Shown: positions 37,018 through 49,306 of the stretch, one piece after another
Layout: each line of letters opens with the position of its first letter
Position numbering within the stretch: position 1 is the first letter of the stretch
Source: Multifurca ochricompacta
Lineage: Eukaryota; Basidiomycota; Agaricomycetes; Russulales; Russulaceae
Length of the DNA stretch: 64,000 nucleotides
Reading direction: 5' to 3'
NCBI GenBank assembly: GCA_022496185.1
Contig: WTXG01000002.1
Span: forward strand, 930,001-994,000
Program-made: the position numbers and the translations under genes
The notes under the pieces: generated by a model
What the model saw: the letters and a program-made list of their open reading frames with translations, nothing else
Told to the model about the DNA's origin: nothing
The model's database searches: none

Positions 37018-37057
37018 GTTAGGTTAAGGTTAAGGTTAGGTTAAGGTTACGGTTAGG
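37018..37057 (+). repeat. Telomere-like GGTTA/GGTTAA tandem units
   Basis: Seven head-to-tail units of GGTTA, GGTTAA or GGTTAC occupy 40 bp, 60 bp before the next start codon. They resemble degenerate (TTAGGG)n but lack its GGG. Could be chance or a Myb/telobox-type site. Confidence 0.7.
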
Positions 37058-37115
37058 AAGATGATGTGAGTCGAATTGTTGAGAGAGTGTTGAGCTGAGA
37101 GTTGCCACTACGACT

Positions 37116-39510
37116 ATGGTATCTACTCGCTCGACTTCAAGGTCTATTTCTTCTTCCCCGGAGCCTATTTACTCTCATGCAGCTCTTCGTGACTCCAGTA
37201 GTCATCGGCATGGGCACCGTCATTCCTCTGATCGTCTCTCCAAGACAAGAATTACTAGCATGCTACTCTATGATGAACGTGAAGCAAATGACCTTCGGAG
37301 AATGCTCCTTTCTGTCACAGAACAACTCAAGCAAGAGTCTCAGAGGGCAGATGACAACGAGCGCCGTGCGCGGGAGGCTATACAGCGCTTCAAGGCTATC
37401 AATGAGGCCCGTGTCACCGCACAACAAGATGCTTCTCGCGCCAACGAAGAGCTCAGGTTGTATAAGTTACAGCTAGAGTACGCTCAGAAAGAGATATTTA
37501 AAGCCCAAGAAATTCTGGACTCTTTGGAGGCCCAACGCCATGATGCAGAGACTAGCGCGGCAAAAGCAAGGAGTATAGCGAGGAAGCTTAAAGAAGAAAG
37601 TCTCATGGACCTCGCAAGGGAAGAAGGGCGAAGAATAGGTTTGCAAGAGGGTCTTGCTCGTGGCCGCAGGCTTGTCTTCGAGCAGGCACGTTCAACTTCG
37701 GATCACCGTGACTCCGGCGTTATTCTTCCAAGTGAGCTATCTCTTGCAGATGATCACGATCATGAAGCGGACCTCCGATCCTTCCACCGCACTCGCACGC
37801 CTGCCGTTGTGGAGCCGCCTTTAGATCCTATTGGAGAGCCCATGCTCAGCTTTCCTCCGTCACCCCCCGCCGTTAATTCTCCTAATCCGGAAGCGTCGCC
37901 GCGTCCTCAAGTGGCACGGCCCCCTTCCGGTGATTTCAAGCCCATTGTAGTCAGAGATACGCCATCCCCTTCCCATCATTCCGACAACATTATCCCTCAA
38001 GATGGGTTTATACCTCGTGCGGATAATGACTCTACGATCCGTCTGCCTCCCCCCCACGGAATGGTTCGACCTATTGCACCTGCATCCTCATCTCCGCGTC
38101 CTGACAGACCGGTTTCCATCGATGGTGAACCGCTCATGGTCCCAAATCCTGGCACGCGGCTCGACTTTGTTCCAATCATGGAACCTGAGTCCCCCGGTTC
38201 AACAACTATCTCTCAGTTTGAATTGGTAAGCGAGCCTAACGGTTCCGTCTCCCGTCCATCCCGCAAAAAAAGAACTAGTCTCAGCGTCATCCCGGAAACT
38301 GTCAGTGGCGGCAACACGCCTGCGGATCATGTCAGGAGTATTTCTGCGGATCCCGTATCCCGACCGGCTTCTTCGGCCAGCATTCCGCATGGACAAGTGA
38401 GTCTGCCTGATTCTCTCTCGCGTCGGGCTGACACACTCTCTTAGTCTTCGGTGCTCTCTTCCTCCTCAACGCCAGCAGACTTTGGTCACACGAATGTCGT
38501 AGATTCCCCTTCTAGTTATGTCTACCGTAGACCCAGTTACGCGTCCACTTCGTCGAGCTCAGTGAACATTGCCGATAAAACGCCCATGGGTTCGACAAGG
38601 AGTTTGAACCGCATGACAAGTTCATCCTCTGTGCCTGATATTACTATCCAGCCTCCGGTGAATATCTTTAATTTGCACTAGTGCGCGTTTTGAGCGATAC
38701 TCAGCTACGCTTCAGTCTCGTCCTCAATCACAAACGCCCCAAGCCACTCCGTTTGTATCCCATAGGGCGTTCCTGAGCGCTGAGGATGCGGCCAATCGGC
38801 CAATGTCGCCAAGCACTTCGACGCCGGCTTTAGATACGCCATCGTCGCCTGTAACTCCCCATAACAGCTCCGTCGCCACCCCGGCGGGGGGCACTGTCCC
38901 AGCCATCATTACATTAGCGGATGGACAACTCCCTCCCGGATTTGTGCCCATGTCTGTGTCATCATCACAAGCACCCCCATCTCGCACTGTTCCCGTAGCT
39001 CCCTATGGGACACCAGCTACTCCGCCAAATGGCGCCGTCGCGAGCCCGAAGTTGTCTGCACACATGGATTCGCGCCCTCTATATGGCGTGCCCGTCCCCG
39101 ATGCCAGCACCTCCTCGGGTCGGCGTTCCCTGCACAATCCTGTACGCATTCCCGTCTCATCTACTACGGCGGATTCTTCTGCCATGGTTCCCCCAGCAAG
39201 CCTTTTCTCGCTGCCAAACGAGCCGAGCTCTTCTGAGACGGATGAGGACGATGCAGTAAGATCAAGTCTCGCGAGCTCGAATGACACTCTTTCGACGCCT
39301 CCCCCTTCACGCAAGAAACCTAAAGCCAAGTCCAAACGCCCAACATACGATACAGCTCCGACACCACCGGGTCAGGAATACCCGTCAACACCACTGTTGC
39401 GCGCGGGTGCCCTCGCCCCGTCTGGGTCATCGGCTACATCAGCGATTCACATGCACAGTGGGTCTGCTGGAATGACACCTGCAGCGCGACACAGAAAATT
39501 GCGCCAATGA
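37116..39510 (+). CDS. Coiled-coil protein with Pro/Ser-rich tail (paralogue of the 27563 gene)
   Basis: Start 37116 (MVSTRSTSRSISSSPEPI). A coiled coil extends from about residue 50 to 190 (LLYDEREANDLRRMLLSV, EELRLYKLQLEYAQKEIFKA), closed by ESLMDLAREEGRRIGLQEGL. The remainder is low-complexity. An intron at about 38395-38444 (gtgagt...tcttag) is clear. A second junction near 38655-38700 is needed to pass the stop at 38681 and reach RYSATLQSRPQSQT and the terminal exon (stop 39510, ARHRKLRQ), but the exact sites are unclear. Related to the gene at 27563 by the coiled coil and the GRxxGxxEG signature. Function unknown. Confidence 0.65.
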
Positions 39511-39913
39511 CGGGATCCTTGTCGTTCGGCGACTATTTTTTAATCTAATCATGACTACTCATCTTGAGGGACACTGGGTACTGTTTTCCAAGGGAATCGG
39601 ATGTTACCATATCTAAGGCGGCGTCGTTTGACGGGCTTACGTGACCGCGGGACTAATTTAATTTTCGCCCCGCTGATCGCTGATATATTAGCTAATATAT
39701 TACGTCACGACCGGAGCGTTGGTCCGACGTGATCCTTGCTGCAGTGGTTAATTATTGTTGTTGATTGATCAATATCAAGTATCAAGTGTGTGTGAATGGC
39801 CCGAGGCCCGAGTAATGAAATGAACAAATTACTACACAAGGGCGCACAAAACTGAATAAGAGAGCTAAGTAACAAAGGACACCATGATAAATCGCTAGAG
39901 ATAAGGTGATGGA
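39511..39913. other. Convergent intergenic region
   Basis: 403 bp between converging stops (39510 and 39914). AT-rich with a short palindromic tatattagctaatata (39683-39698). No gene is supported; two 3' ends are expected. Confidence 0.45.
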
Positions 39914-42900
39914 CTAAAAATGTACAACAGTAAATGTCCATTTGCCCTCGGCAAAATCGAAACTCTCGAATGTGGTGTCCCTCATGCTCTTCAAACGCTT
40001 TAGATGTTTCACCGCTGATGGATGCTTTTCGTCTTTGATAGGCTGCCGGGTTGCCTTATCGAGTGGCCAGCAGCGAAGCAGCGTAATACGTGCGCGAACG
40101 TTGAGTCCATTTCCTGGTGGTGGCTTATCAATGCCATCACTATCGGGGTACACGCTACATTCCATGTCATCGAAGCGTACTTGCTCCCCCAGCAGATCGC
40201 TCAACTTTGTAAGCGTCGTAAGATCCACGGGCTCGAGAAATTGGATTTCCCCGTAATTTATACGCTTCACGACCAAGTCCTTCACCTCGGCCAACTCTTC
40301 GTAGCTGAGTTTGGAAAGTGTAGAGATACTTGGTTCCACGCAATAGTCGCCTTCCTGAGGAGTCGTAGAATTTCATCTGCGACTTGTAGGTCTGAGGCTT
40401 TTTCTGTCCCACGTTCGCTCGAGGGAAGCACCAAGGCAGTATGAGGAGAGGGGAGTACAGCTGCTGCTTCTTTTTCACGGGCCGCAATGGCAAGGGAGGC
40501 ATTAAAAATGGGGCGTTTAGGACCCGGTGACACCCCTGATCGCTTTATAAGGTCGGCAGCGTCTACTTTCTTGTCGAGCACAAGCTTCTTAAAGCTTGCT
40601 CTCGAGTCTGTCTTGAGCAGACTTGATCCAAACGTCTCCGACCCGTTTACTGCTTTTCCAGGGCTCGCAGTCAAGGACAAGCTGAGTGCGTTGGGCTTTC
40701 CTGTTGTCAGTGACAAAGTTAAACCATTATTTGGTGATGCACTGGTGGTGGTAGAAGTATAACCGCGTAGCCTAGTTTGGACCGGCTGATAAGCAATCGA
40801 CCGCGACGTGGGGGCCCGAACTGAGTCAAACAAGTTTATCTTCTTCTTAGTTGACGTGTCCAAAGTCTGTGCACTAGGGGAAGGAAGGAGGGAGAAAATT
40901 GGGAGATTTGTTGCGATAGGTTGCGCGATAGAGGCCTGCAGACTTTGCGAGCCTGTAACGGGGCCACCCAGAGCGGAAGTACCCAAGGTATTGCCTAACA
41001 TGGAGCCTCCAAGAGGTTGCATAAGAGATGATGTAACACCAACTGCGGGAACGGACGGGCGGCCAAAAATGTTGGTACCGCTTCCAAACGCGTTGCTCGT
41101 GGGTTGGGAGTTCGACTGCCCGAACGCGTTTCCAAAAAGACTCGTTTGCTGCGGGGCAGAGGTTGTGTTCGTTTGGCTGGTGGCGTTGTTGCCAAAGATT
41201 CCGCCGCCCGTTGTCGGAGTGGTTGTCTTATTTCCAAACAGGTTGAAGGTGGATGGCTGACCGGCTTGCTGCTGAATAGCTTGCTGCGGCGTATTTCCGA
41301 ACAAACTGCTTCCTCCAGTGTTGCCAAACAGTCCTGTAGCAGGCTGTTGGGTCTGGGTATTGTTAAATACTTTTTATCATCAGTAAACACCTCACTATAA
41401 CGACGAGTTACAACGTACATCCGCCCTGCTGTGGCTGCCCAGTTGGAGTTGTATTTACCTGTCCAAACGCCGGTTGGTTTCCAAACAGCCCCGTGGTACT
41501 TTGTTGGCCTTGCGGATTCTGTTGCTGCTGAGACCCAAATAGCCCAAAGCCACCGCCAGCAGCGGTCTGTTGTTGGGTAGTTTGCCCGAATACGGACGGC
41601 TTCTGACCCGCGGCATTTGCGCCTTATCGATTCAAGTTAGTGATAACAGACGCTTGATGGGACGAACCTTACGCACCAAATGCCCCTCCACCAAAGGTAG
41701 TAGTAGCTGGTTGATTCTGTCCAAACAGGCTGGTGGGAGCAGCTGGTTGTTGGGCAGTATTGCTCTGCCCATAGAGACTAGTAGTTCCGGTGTTAATAGC
41801 GGAGTTAGTAGTATTTCCAAAGTTGCTGGTGCCGCCTGGAGCATGGTAAGCTGAAGCTGAGGCCAATTAATTGCAAAACCCACTAAATCCGCTTAAGGGT
41901 TTATTCTGAGACCCGAAAGCACCACTTGTCCCAAATAGACCGGTATTCTGCTGCTGTTGAGGCTGACCGAAGGATCCAAAACCACTCGTAGTTGGCTGCT
42001 GAGTCGGTTGCTGAGAAGCCTGGCTGAAAGTTCCAAAGCCCCCCCTGTTGTTTGCGCAGGATTTTGCCCGCCGAAAGCACCACCCGTGTTTGCAGTGTTT
42101 GCACTGGCGTTGCCGAACGAGCCGAAAATGGAATTGGCAGGTTGCTGTTGGGGTTGGGTAGACTGACCGAATAGACCCGTAGTGGTTACAGGTTGTGTCG
42201 AGCCGCCAAATGCCGACTGACCGAAAGCATTAGAGCCCGCGGTCTTTCGATTCTGTTGATAATCCTGGATGCGTAGTTCCTAAGAGAAGAAGGATAAGCA
42301 AGGCCATCCCCAACCAATTGTTAAGAGCTCGCATGATAAGGGGGTAGTGAAAGGACTGGACATCGGAGATAAAAGGAGGAATAGAAAGGCTTGCGAGACA
42401 CTCACCTCAAATGAGTTGCCACGATACTGAGGCATACAAGTAATGCTTTGATATTGCAAAGTCACGTTTGAATTCGCTGAGTCTTTCTCGTTGAAGACAT
42501 TGTAGGCGGGATTGGCTGTCCCTGTGGTCACAGGGGGTACACCATCGAAAGGCCCAGCATTCGGGGTCGCTATGAAGGTAACAATCAGTTGAAAAAAGTC
42601 AAGAGGTTACCTCCAGAAGACATACAGCTCGTAGCTCCGAAGGCACTTGTCACAGGCTTGTTACCAAATGTGCCGGTCCCAAAGGCGCTCCCGGTAGCAT
42701 TTGTCTGCCCGAACAAGCTTGTATTCGAGGTAGCAGGTTGGGATGAGCCTGTTGAACCAAATGCCCCACCACCTCCGGCGAAGGCAGATGTCCCTCCACC
42801 ACTAAACGCACCGAACCCTGTGGCGGGTTTCGTGGTGCCAAATAAAGACGAATTGTTGTTACCACTCCCAAAAGCCCCTGCGCCAATTAGAAATTTATAT

Positions 42901-43247
42901 AAATAGAGAAAGGGATAGGCAAACCAAAAGTTGAGCCTCCCGCGGCAGGTGCGGGATTGGGATTAGGATTGGGGGCAAGATTTCCAAACATCGAGTTGGC
43001 TTGTTGGGGTTGCTGTTGGGTATTTTGGCCAAATCCACCACCAGATCCGAAGACTGGATTAAGACGTATATAAGGGAAGCAAAACGCATAAGGTTGTTAG
43101 ACTCATACCTCCTCCCCCAGACCCGAACGCGCTCGGCTGACCAAACACAGATCCGGTTTGCGGCTGTTGCTGTTGCTGTTGTTGAGGTTGTTGTTGAGGT
43201 TGCTGGGGATTAGCCCAGGATGATTGAATACTACTGTTACCAAACAT
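39914..43247 (-). CDS. NUP98: FG nucleoporin Nup98 (Nup100/Nup116/Nup145N family)
   Basis: Central FG nucleoporin of the pore. Start 43247 (MFGNSSIQSSWANPQQ), followed by a poly-Gln stretch and many GLFG/FG repeats over several exons. A GLEBS-like segment, the Gle2/Rae1 binding motif, is split by an intron: NVTLQYQSITCMPQYRGNSF (about 42440) then ELRIQDYQQNRK (about 42280), matching human 'HQCITAMKEY...SLEELRLEDYQANRK'. Later: TRLRGYTSTTTSASPN and SFKKLVLDKKVDAADLIKR. The C-terminal domain (YGEIQFLEPVDLTTLTKL, MECSVYPD, PPPGNGLNVRARITLLRCW, KWTFTVVHF) is the autoproteolytic fold. The protein stops right after His-Phe, so the scissile Ser and any Nup96 part are absent. Diverges from RPA2. Confidence 0.9.
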
Positions 43248-43391
43248 TAAAAGGAGGGTGTCCGATGGATGGATGGAGAAGTGGAAGTGGAAGTGAAAAT
43301 GGAACAGTGGAAGAGTCACCCCGCGCGTCCAGGGGAAGCGGTGGTTACCGAGTCATTTAGTCGGAGCTTCAAAACGCGCTCCTTGATTTAG

Positions 43392-43407
43392 AAAAAAAAA
43401 AAAAAAA
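43392..43407. promoter_or_regulatory. Poly(dA:dT) tract in the NUP98-RPA2 divergent promoter
   Basis: Sixteen consecutive A within the 217-bp gap between divergent starts, followed by another A6. Such tracts exclude nucleosomes in fungi and often mark shared promoters; function here is inferred. Confidence 0.5.
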
Positions 43408-43464
43408 CAAAAAACGACGCGTCAATTATGTAATTAATTTTTTAAAGACTAGACTAGCTCATCC

Positions 43465-46400
43465 ATGCATTCAGACAGCAGTTCTACCCACAAACACAAA
43501 CATACCTTTAACACTTTATCTCGTGAAACCTCTTTCAGATATCCAACAAGCGGTACCTCCACTTTCCCAATTCTGAATGAATTCGTTGCACCTCATATCG
43601 AGTCATTCAATTCACTTTTCGATGACTCGGGACTGCCATTCGGAGATGGAGATGGCCAGGGACTCCTCAGTTTAGCCATAAAGGACATTGGTCGGCGTGT
43701 AGTGTTCGATGGGACCAACCAGATTGCTCCTGGGAGTAGCCAGAGGGGATGGGCAAACAGGCTAAGCAGTAAGATTACGTTCTTTCTTCGCGCAACTTCA
43801 TCTCCGTTAAGAGATTCAAGTTTGGATCGACCAAGTCTCTATCGCGCGACCCATGGTTCCTGACCGAGACCGACGGGCTACGGAGCGTAAGACCTTTCCA
43901 GCTGAGGTGGGTATCTCCCTCACGTGTCGGCCTCAGCTTGAGATCAGCTCTTGAGCTAAGCGCGCCCTTTCCTAGGCTAGAGAGAGGCTAGCGTCTTACC
44001 GAGGGCGCATGACTGCAAAGATTTGCTGGAAGGTTGACCAGCCAGGCCAAACAGTGCGATTCGTCACAAAAGATTGCGGTTTGATCCCAATCATGGTTCG
44101 AGTAAGTGCACCCTCCTGATCGCCCAAATCAAAGTCTGATGATGATGCGCAGTCCGTCCGTTGCAATCTTCGTTTCATGTCCTCCGCAGAACTCGTGAGG
44201 CATCACGAAGAACCTGAAGAATTTGGCGGATACTTCATTATCAACGGAAACGAACGTTTGATTCGCTATCTTATCCTTCCGCGCAGGAACCATGTCATTG
44301 CTCTTAATCGCCCCTCCTTCCAAAGCCGTGGCCCTTCTTACACACCTTTTGCTGTTCAAATACGTTGCGTACGTCCAGATCAAACCAGTGTTACGAACAC
44401 ACTCCACTATTTGGCGAACGGTAGCGCAATGTTGCGCTTTAGCTGGCGGAAACAAGAATATGTCGTGCCTATCATGCTTCTCCTGAAAGCCTCAGTTGGA
44501 GCTTCGGACAGAGAAATTTTTGACGGCGTCATCGTGCAAGACTACGAGAACACATTTCTGACAGACCGTGCTGAGCTATTGCTGCGCAGTTTCAAGGCAT
44601 ATAGCTTGCATACTGGAGAACAGTGCTTAGATTATCTTGGTGGCAAGTTTCGTGTTGTGTTGGGGCTGCCTGAGGACTGGACAAACCTAGATGTTGGTGC
44701 ATGGCTTGTCCGAAAACTCATCCTTGTTCACCTGGAGGCCTCTCGGGACAAATTTAGGATGCTCTTGTGGGCCATAAACAATCTCAGTATCTAATTACGA
44801 TCGCTCACAGCTTTCACAGGTTCATGCTCAGGAAGCTGTATGCAATTGTCTCGAAGACATGTGCTGTCGATAATCCCGATTCCCCCCAACATCAGGAAGT
44901 TCTTCTACCAGGAAGTTTGTACGGAATGATTATCAAGGAGAAACTCGAGGAAGCACTCAACCAAGTTCGCAATCAAATAACTCATGATGTCCGAAAGCAT
45001 GAGACATCGGTTGACTTCCTGGACGGTTAGCAAGGCGGCCTCATTTGGGGAATGGAACTAACATTTGTGTGAAGATCGATATCTTCACAAGGTTTTAGCA
45101 CACGTAAATTTTGATATTGGGGCTCGGCTATCCAACTTCTTAGCAACCGGAAACCTCGTGTCACCAACAGGTCTCGATCTACAGCAGGCGTCAGGTTTCA
45201 CGATTGTCGCAGAAAAGCTGAATTGGCACCGGTACATAAGCCATTTCCGGTGTATTCATCGAGGTGCCTTTTTCGCAGAGCTCAAGACAACCACTGTGCG
45301 GAAGTTACTTCCCGAGGCGTGGGGTTGCGTAATCCTCCCTAATGAGCTCTTAGCATCTAATTGAAGTGCTTCCAGGCTTTTTGTGCCCCGTCCACACACC
45401 GGATGGGTCTCCATGTGGTCTCCTTAACCACTTATCTCACACCTGCCGCTTAGTCACCTCCCCTCTTGCTGTTGCTCACATTCCTGCATTGCTTATTGCC
45501 CAAGGAATGACTGATCCCTTCGCACCTGTCGTAAGGGGAAGCCAAAATATTTGCGTACAGTTGGACGGGCGCATCGTTGGATGGGCAAAACCCTCAGTCG
45601 CAAAGTGTCTTGCTACTAGTCTGCGATCGTGGAAGACTGAAGGGACTCATGATATTCCCCTGGACTTGGAAATTGGTCTTGTCCTACCATCCGAGGGCGG
45701 GCAATACCCCGGTCTGTTCCTTTTCGCGTCAAGCTCACGAATGATGCGCCCTGTCAAATACATCGTCAACGGCAAAGATGACCAGATCGGGTCCTTCGAG
45801 CAAGTATACATGGACATTGCAATATCGCCCTCGGAAATAGAAACTGCGGTTTCGACACATGTCGAACACGCACCGACGAATTTTCTCTCGATTTTAGCGA
45901 ACATGACACCTTTCTCGGATTTCAATCAGAGCCCCCGTAACATTTATCAATGTCAGGTGCGCGGCACATCATTTCATCACGCTCAGTATAATGATTGCTC
46001 GATAGATGGGGAAGCAAACAATGGGAACACCATCGACTGCGTTAAGCCATCGTACGGACAACAAGCTCTATCGGCTACAATCTGGGCAGTCACCTCTGGT
46101 TCGGCCCAAGTTGCACAACACCTATGGGATGGACTCTTTTCCTAATGGGACTAATGCGGTTGTCGCCGTCATCTCATACACCGGCTATGATATGGAAGAT
46201 GCTATGATATTGAACAAGTCCGCGCACGAACGCGGGTTTGGCTATGGAACCGTGTACAAGTCCCAGGTTGTTGATTTAAAAGAGACCGGGGGGATATCAA
46301 AGGCTGTCTCGGTGCATTTACTGCATTTTGGGCTTGGACGGGATATTAGATTGGAACCGGAAGATAAACAGCACTCGTGTCGTCAGTTTCTTGATCTGGA

Positions 46401-47663
46401 TGGCCTTCCATTCATCGGAACAAGACTGGTTTCAGGCGATCCTATCGCTGCTTACGTCGACGATAGCGCTGGACGGACCTGCTTCGTGAAGTACAAAGGT
46501 GATGAAACGGCGTATGTTGACCAAGTTCGTCTTCTCGGTGCGTCTGGTATTGTCTTGCGCTCCATTGCGAGGTCGCCTCACAACATGAACACCAGGGACC
46601 GACGCTGGTGACTCTGAGCTGCAGAAAATCCATATCACGTTGAGGATCCCTCGTTCTCCCGTAATTGGGGATAAATTTTCCTCCAGACACGGCCAAAAAG
46701 GTGTTTGTTCTCAGAAATGGCCAGCCATTGACATGCCTTTTAGTGAGAGTGGAATGCAACCCGATATCATTATAAACCCACATGCATTCCCTAGCCGCAT
46801 GACCATCGGTATGCTTGTCGAGAGCATGGCTGGAAAAGCCGGCGCCATGCAAGGATTGGCACAAGATGCGACCCCTTTCACGTTCGTGAATTCCACAGCT
46901 TTTGACATCTTGCCTCCTAATCACGGCAGCAGATTTTCCGATCAGACACGGCTATTGATTACTTCGGCAAGCAACTTCGCGCTGCCGGGTTCAACTATTA
47001 CGGCAATGAACCAATGTATTCCGGCATCACAGGTCAAGAGTTTGCTGCTGACATCTATTTTGGAGTGGTCTATTATCAGAGGCTGCGCCACATGGTGCTT
47101 GACAAGTTTCAAGTGCGGACTACGGGTCCAGTTGACCCACTGACAAGACAGCCTGTGAAGGTAAGAGCCCAACAAGATTTCATCTGTCAGTCTTTTGCAC
47201 GTCTAACATCCCCCAGGGACGGAAACGTGCTGGTGGCATTCGCTTTGGAGAAATGGAACGCGATGCACTCATAGCCCATGGGACATCATTTTTACTACAA
47301 GATCGTTTGATGAATTGTTCCGATTATTCAACGGCATGGGTTTGTCGAGTTTGCGGCAGCCTAATATCGCTTGGATACGAAGATGGTACAATCAATTCAA
47401 GATTTCCAGGCCATGGAAGCGAGTATTGTCGTATATGCCGGGACAGTGTAGACAATGATAGCGGACAGCACCGGAGTTCTCCAGGGTCGAATCCCGATCA
47501 CGTGGGAAATAGGGACATAACGATCGCTGTCCCGTCCGAGCATATTTTGAGAAGCCAAGCTAATGGCAGTGACTTGGACATTGTTGCTGTGCCATTCGTC
47601 TTCCGATATTTGTGTGCGGAACTGGCGTCCATGGGCATTGCCGTATCACTAGAGGTGCGATAG
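43465..47663 (+). CDS. RPA2: RNA polymerase I second-largest subunit
   Basis: Catalytic-core beta-like subunit of Pol I (yeast Rpa135). Start 43465; the N-terminal [21 protein letters not shown] is colinear with yeast 'TLERESRFINPP...FPLLQ'. Successive exons match through [166 protein letters not shown], and [17 protein letters not shown]. The C-terminal zinc ribbon keeps CRVCGS...YCRICRDS. The end ([17 protein letters not shown]) fits the family. About ten introns, all short, several visible as frame changes at canonical GT-AG sites. No defect seen. Confidence 0.95.
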
Positions 47664-48104
47664 GGGTACCTATTGGCCTTTGCTATTTCCATCACTGCCT
47701 TGTCTTCCACATTTAACTTGCTTGCCGAAAATATTTCTGCCTTTCTGTTTCTCTAGATGGGTGGTTGCGGGATACGATGCAAGCTAAGGCACGCTCATAG
47801 GAACGAAGGCCAGGCTAGAATATATTTACTGGCCGTGCGCATGCGTATGGTGTGAAGCACTCGTCAACATAAGTAACTTTCCCTGGGATTGCCGTTCAGT
47901 GGAAATTGGCTCCCTGGCATATCCTTTATCAGACAAGATCAGCTTTCCAGAGATGCGGTTGCCATTACAGACGTTCGAACACGGAAGAAACCATGATGAG
48001 TGCACAGTTTGCTTTAAACGGCGTCAGCTACATATGCGAATTACTCCTGTAAAGGAATGTCGGTAAAGGCCAAGGATAAAAACTTTGGGCGATGTCATTG
48101 TCTA
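47664..48104. other. Convergent intergenic region
   Basis: 441 bp between the RPA2 stop and the thioesterase stop. No ORF of note and no RNA gene recognised. Confidence 0.45.
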
Positions 48105-49089
48105 TTACTCCGAATCTTGTGGCAATATCTTTTTGAGCCACACCTTCAGATCGTCAAGCTCTTGCGGCGCGACCCCGTGCTGTAATCCAGCATATTGTCT
48201 GAACATGACACCCTTCAACGTCGCACCATCGAGGGCATCAGGAAGAGTTGCGGGAAGACCCAGGGTAGTCTTCAAAAAGTCTACTGAAGTGCAGCCCAGA
48301 TCGAATGTGACGAGTGGGTCAGCAGTACCATGACCCCAAAAGACTGGCATCGCCAATGCGTGCTCCGAGCACATCTAGGGTAGTCATGTCATGTTAGAGG
48401 GGTTCCAAGGACGCGAATTCATTCCACCGACCGCTTTCATTTTATTCCTTAAAACTAGCCAACCGCTCAGAGACACGATGCCGCCCAACTTGCGTTCATT
48501 AGTTAGGCCAGTGAGCAGGCTCATCGCCGCTCCTTGGCTGAAGCCACCAATTACAATCCGCCCAGGCTCGATGCCGGAACTGACTTCTGCAGAGATGAGC
48601 CTATTGACGGAGGATACCGTGCGCAGCATGCCATCTTCATCTTCTGCAGTTTCGAAGTCGAAATGCGTGATGTCAAACCTACAGATTATAATCGAGGGGA
48701 CAAGTGGTGAATCGTAAGGTTACGATATCTCACAGTAATCATTGATATATACCATGCTGGCATTTGCATGCCAAAATTCGCGGTTACAGACATCGACGGA
48801 CTAAAATGCGAATGCGATGAGACATATGGCTAAGCATAAACATTATAAACGCATGACTTGCGCGTGCGGCAGGATCCACTTGACGTGAGATAGACTAGTG
48901 TCATATCTAAAGACGCTTGACACGGAATCACCCCAGCCATGTCCTGTGTCGCCCAAACCCTGATCGTTAATTAAAAATCAGGAGAATCAGTTGACAGAAC
49001 ACAATTGGTTTGACACCACCGACATGGAGGAAGATAACGGTTGCAGTGTGCTTGGTAATAGAATTGAAGATAAGCGGAGGAGGGTCCAT
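48105..49089 (-). CDS. APT1: Acyl-protein thioesterase 1
   Basis: Alpha/beta hydrolase that removes palmitate from cytosolic faces of lipidated proteins. I place the start at 49089 (MDPPPLIFNSITKHTATVIFLH); the intron beginning gtcggtgg joins GLGDTGHGWGDSVSSVF. Then YDTSLSHVKWILPHAQ, a further intron to NFGMQMPAW-FDITHFDFETAEDEDG, and RIVIGGFSQGAAMSLLTGL with the catalytic Ser. The last exon has PVFWGHGTADPLVTFDLG (catalytic Asp) and YAGLQHGVAPQELDDLKVWL (catalytic His). The triad is complete. The frame stays open upstream to ATG codons at 49218 and 49266, giving a basic N-terminal extension that could be a mitochondrial lead. Diverges from TRM10. Confidence 0.92.
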
Positions 49090-49306
49090 AACGGAGAAGG
49101 CACGATGAGAATAAAAAGGTAATATTCTGCTGGGAGCACCTGTAAGACAATGAGCTCTGGAAGTGAAACGTTGGACCTGCAGACGGAGGGGTGTGCCCCG
49201 TGCGAGTGATCGTACCATCTGTACCGTAAATGTCGTAGACCGTCTACATACATAATCAACAATCATGATGGGACGGACCGCATCTCCAACCTAACCACCA
49301 CCCGTA

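Larger units (their letters stand above)
36101..37115. promoter_or_regulatory. Long divergent intergenic region with simple repeats
   Basis: About 1 kb between divergent genes. It contains a purine-rich run at 36236-36290 (pyrimidine on the zinc-finger gene's coding strand), AT-rich sequence at 36470-36540, the AAAGT array at 36671-36720 and telomere-like units at 37018-37057. No coding exon is supported. Confidence 0.5.

Noticed and set aside
39900..39916. Possible stop readthrough after the Nup98 His-Phe, since the codon after TAG is Ser
   Set aside because: The frame beyond encodes no Nup96-like sequence, so the Ser codon is coincidence.
27078..43390. A 16-base match (cgcgctccttgattta) at 27078-27093 and 43375-43390
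   Set aside because: About one such match is expected by chance in a window of this size, and the flanks do not match.
47480..47500. A tRNA B-box-like string (ggtcgaatccc)
   Set aside because: It lies in a conserved RPA2 exon and has no A box or cloverleaf around it.
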